A stretch of 6,968 bases of DNA from assembly GCA_946478765.1 (NCBI GenBank), contig CAMLDH010000207.1:1-6968 (forward strand), read 5' to 3'. This DNA comes from an uncultured Oxalobacteraceae bacterium (GTDB taxonomy: Bacteria > Pseudomonadota > Gammaproteobacteria > Burkholderiales > Burkholderiaceae). Below, piece after piece: positions 6,847 to 6,968 of this stretch. A program made the position numbers and the translations under genes. The notes below the pieces were generated by a model. It did not search any database and was not told where the DNA came from. It worked only from the letters and a program-made list of their open reading frames with translations. Within the stretch, counting starts at the first letter, position 1. Every line of letters begins with the position of its first letter.

Positions 6847-6968
6847 AATGGGCTCTACCGAGTTTTTAGGAAGTAAATGCGGAGTCATGTATTGGGGCAT
6901 TCAACCTCACTCCTTTAAAGGTCTTTGGAAGTTCAATTTTCAAGTTGAGGGTTTCTGGTTTTTCTCAC
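6847..6968. other. AT-richer tail, possible end of a mobile element
   Basis: Base composition drops in GC right after the dehydratase stop codon. GGGCTCTACCGAG (6849-6861) looks like the tip of a transposon inverted repeat, though its partner is not in the window. On the minus strand, 32 codons (6964 to 6869) read as protein-like sequence, including LKIELPKTFKGVRLNAPIHD, ending with TAA at 6866-6868 just inside that tip. An in-frame TGA at 6965-6967 closes the frame upstream, so this would be a remnant or chance. A perfect palindrome CCTTTAAAGG lies at 6912-6921. No strong terminator for the dehydratase is seen. Confidence 0.3.

Overview
The window looks like the edge of an exopolysaccharide or O-antigen type surface-glycan locus in a Gram-negative proteobacterium. 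A betaproteobacterium of the Burkholderiales kind is my best guess. This rests on the moderately GC-rich sequence, the dRS3-type ATTCCC-N8-GGGAAT repeat, and the mix of glycan genes (CelD-like acyltransferase, WbqC-like protein, PAP2 phosphatase, WbpM/CapD-type dehydratase). The genus cannot be fixed from the sequence alone.

Left part (1-982): a 92-bp element made of two perfect 34-bp inverted arms, each carrying a dRS3-like core. It is followed by two small minus-strand genes (61 and 86 codons) that are clearly related to each other and have no function I recognise. A plausible sigma70 promoter lies in front of the 86-codon gene, with a 10-bp palindrome at the expected transcription start.

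Middle (983-3964): two plus-strand genes, a CelD/BcsL-type GNAT acyltransferase and a WbqC-family protein with an unusual 75-residue N-terminal extension. They are separated by 213 bp of AT-rich spacer. They converge, with only 45 bp between, on a minus-strand membrane protein of the PAP2 phosphatase superfamily.

Right part (3965-6968): a 950-bp stretch with no convincing gene, then a complete 643-residue membrane-bound NDP-sugar 4,6-dehydratase (WbpM/CapD/PglF family). A 122-bp AT-richer tail follows and may be the end of a mobile element.

How the genes could work together (inference): the dehydratase would make a 4-keto-6-deoxy sugar nucleotide, normally the first step towards rare N-acetylated sugars. 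The WbqC-like and CelD-like proteins are family-typical accessory factors for building or acylating such sugars. The PAP2 protein could recycle the polyprenyl pyrophosphate carrier. No glycosyltransferase, flippase or polymerase is present, so this is only part of a pathway. The broken gene order, mixed strands and long gaps suggest a rearranged or accessory region. I found no clear new system; the best leads are the paired small genes, the WbqC extension and the atypical PAP2 active site.
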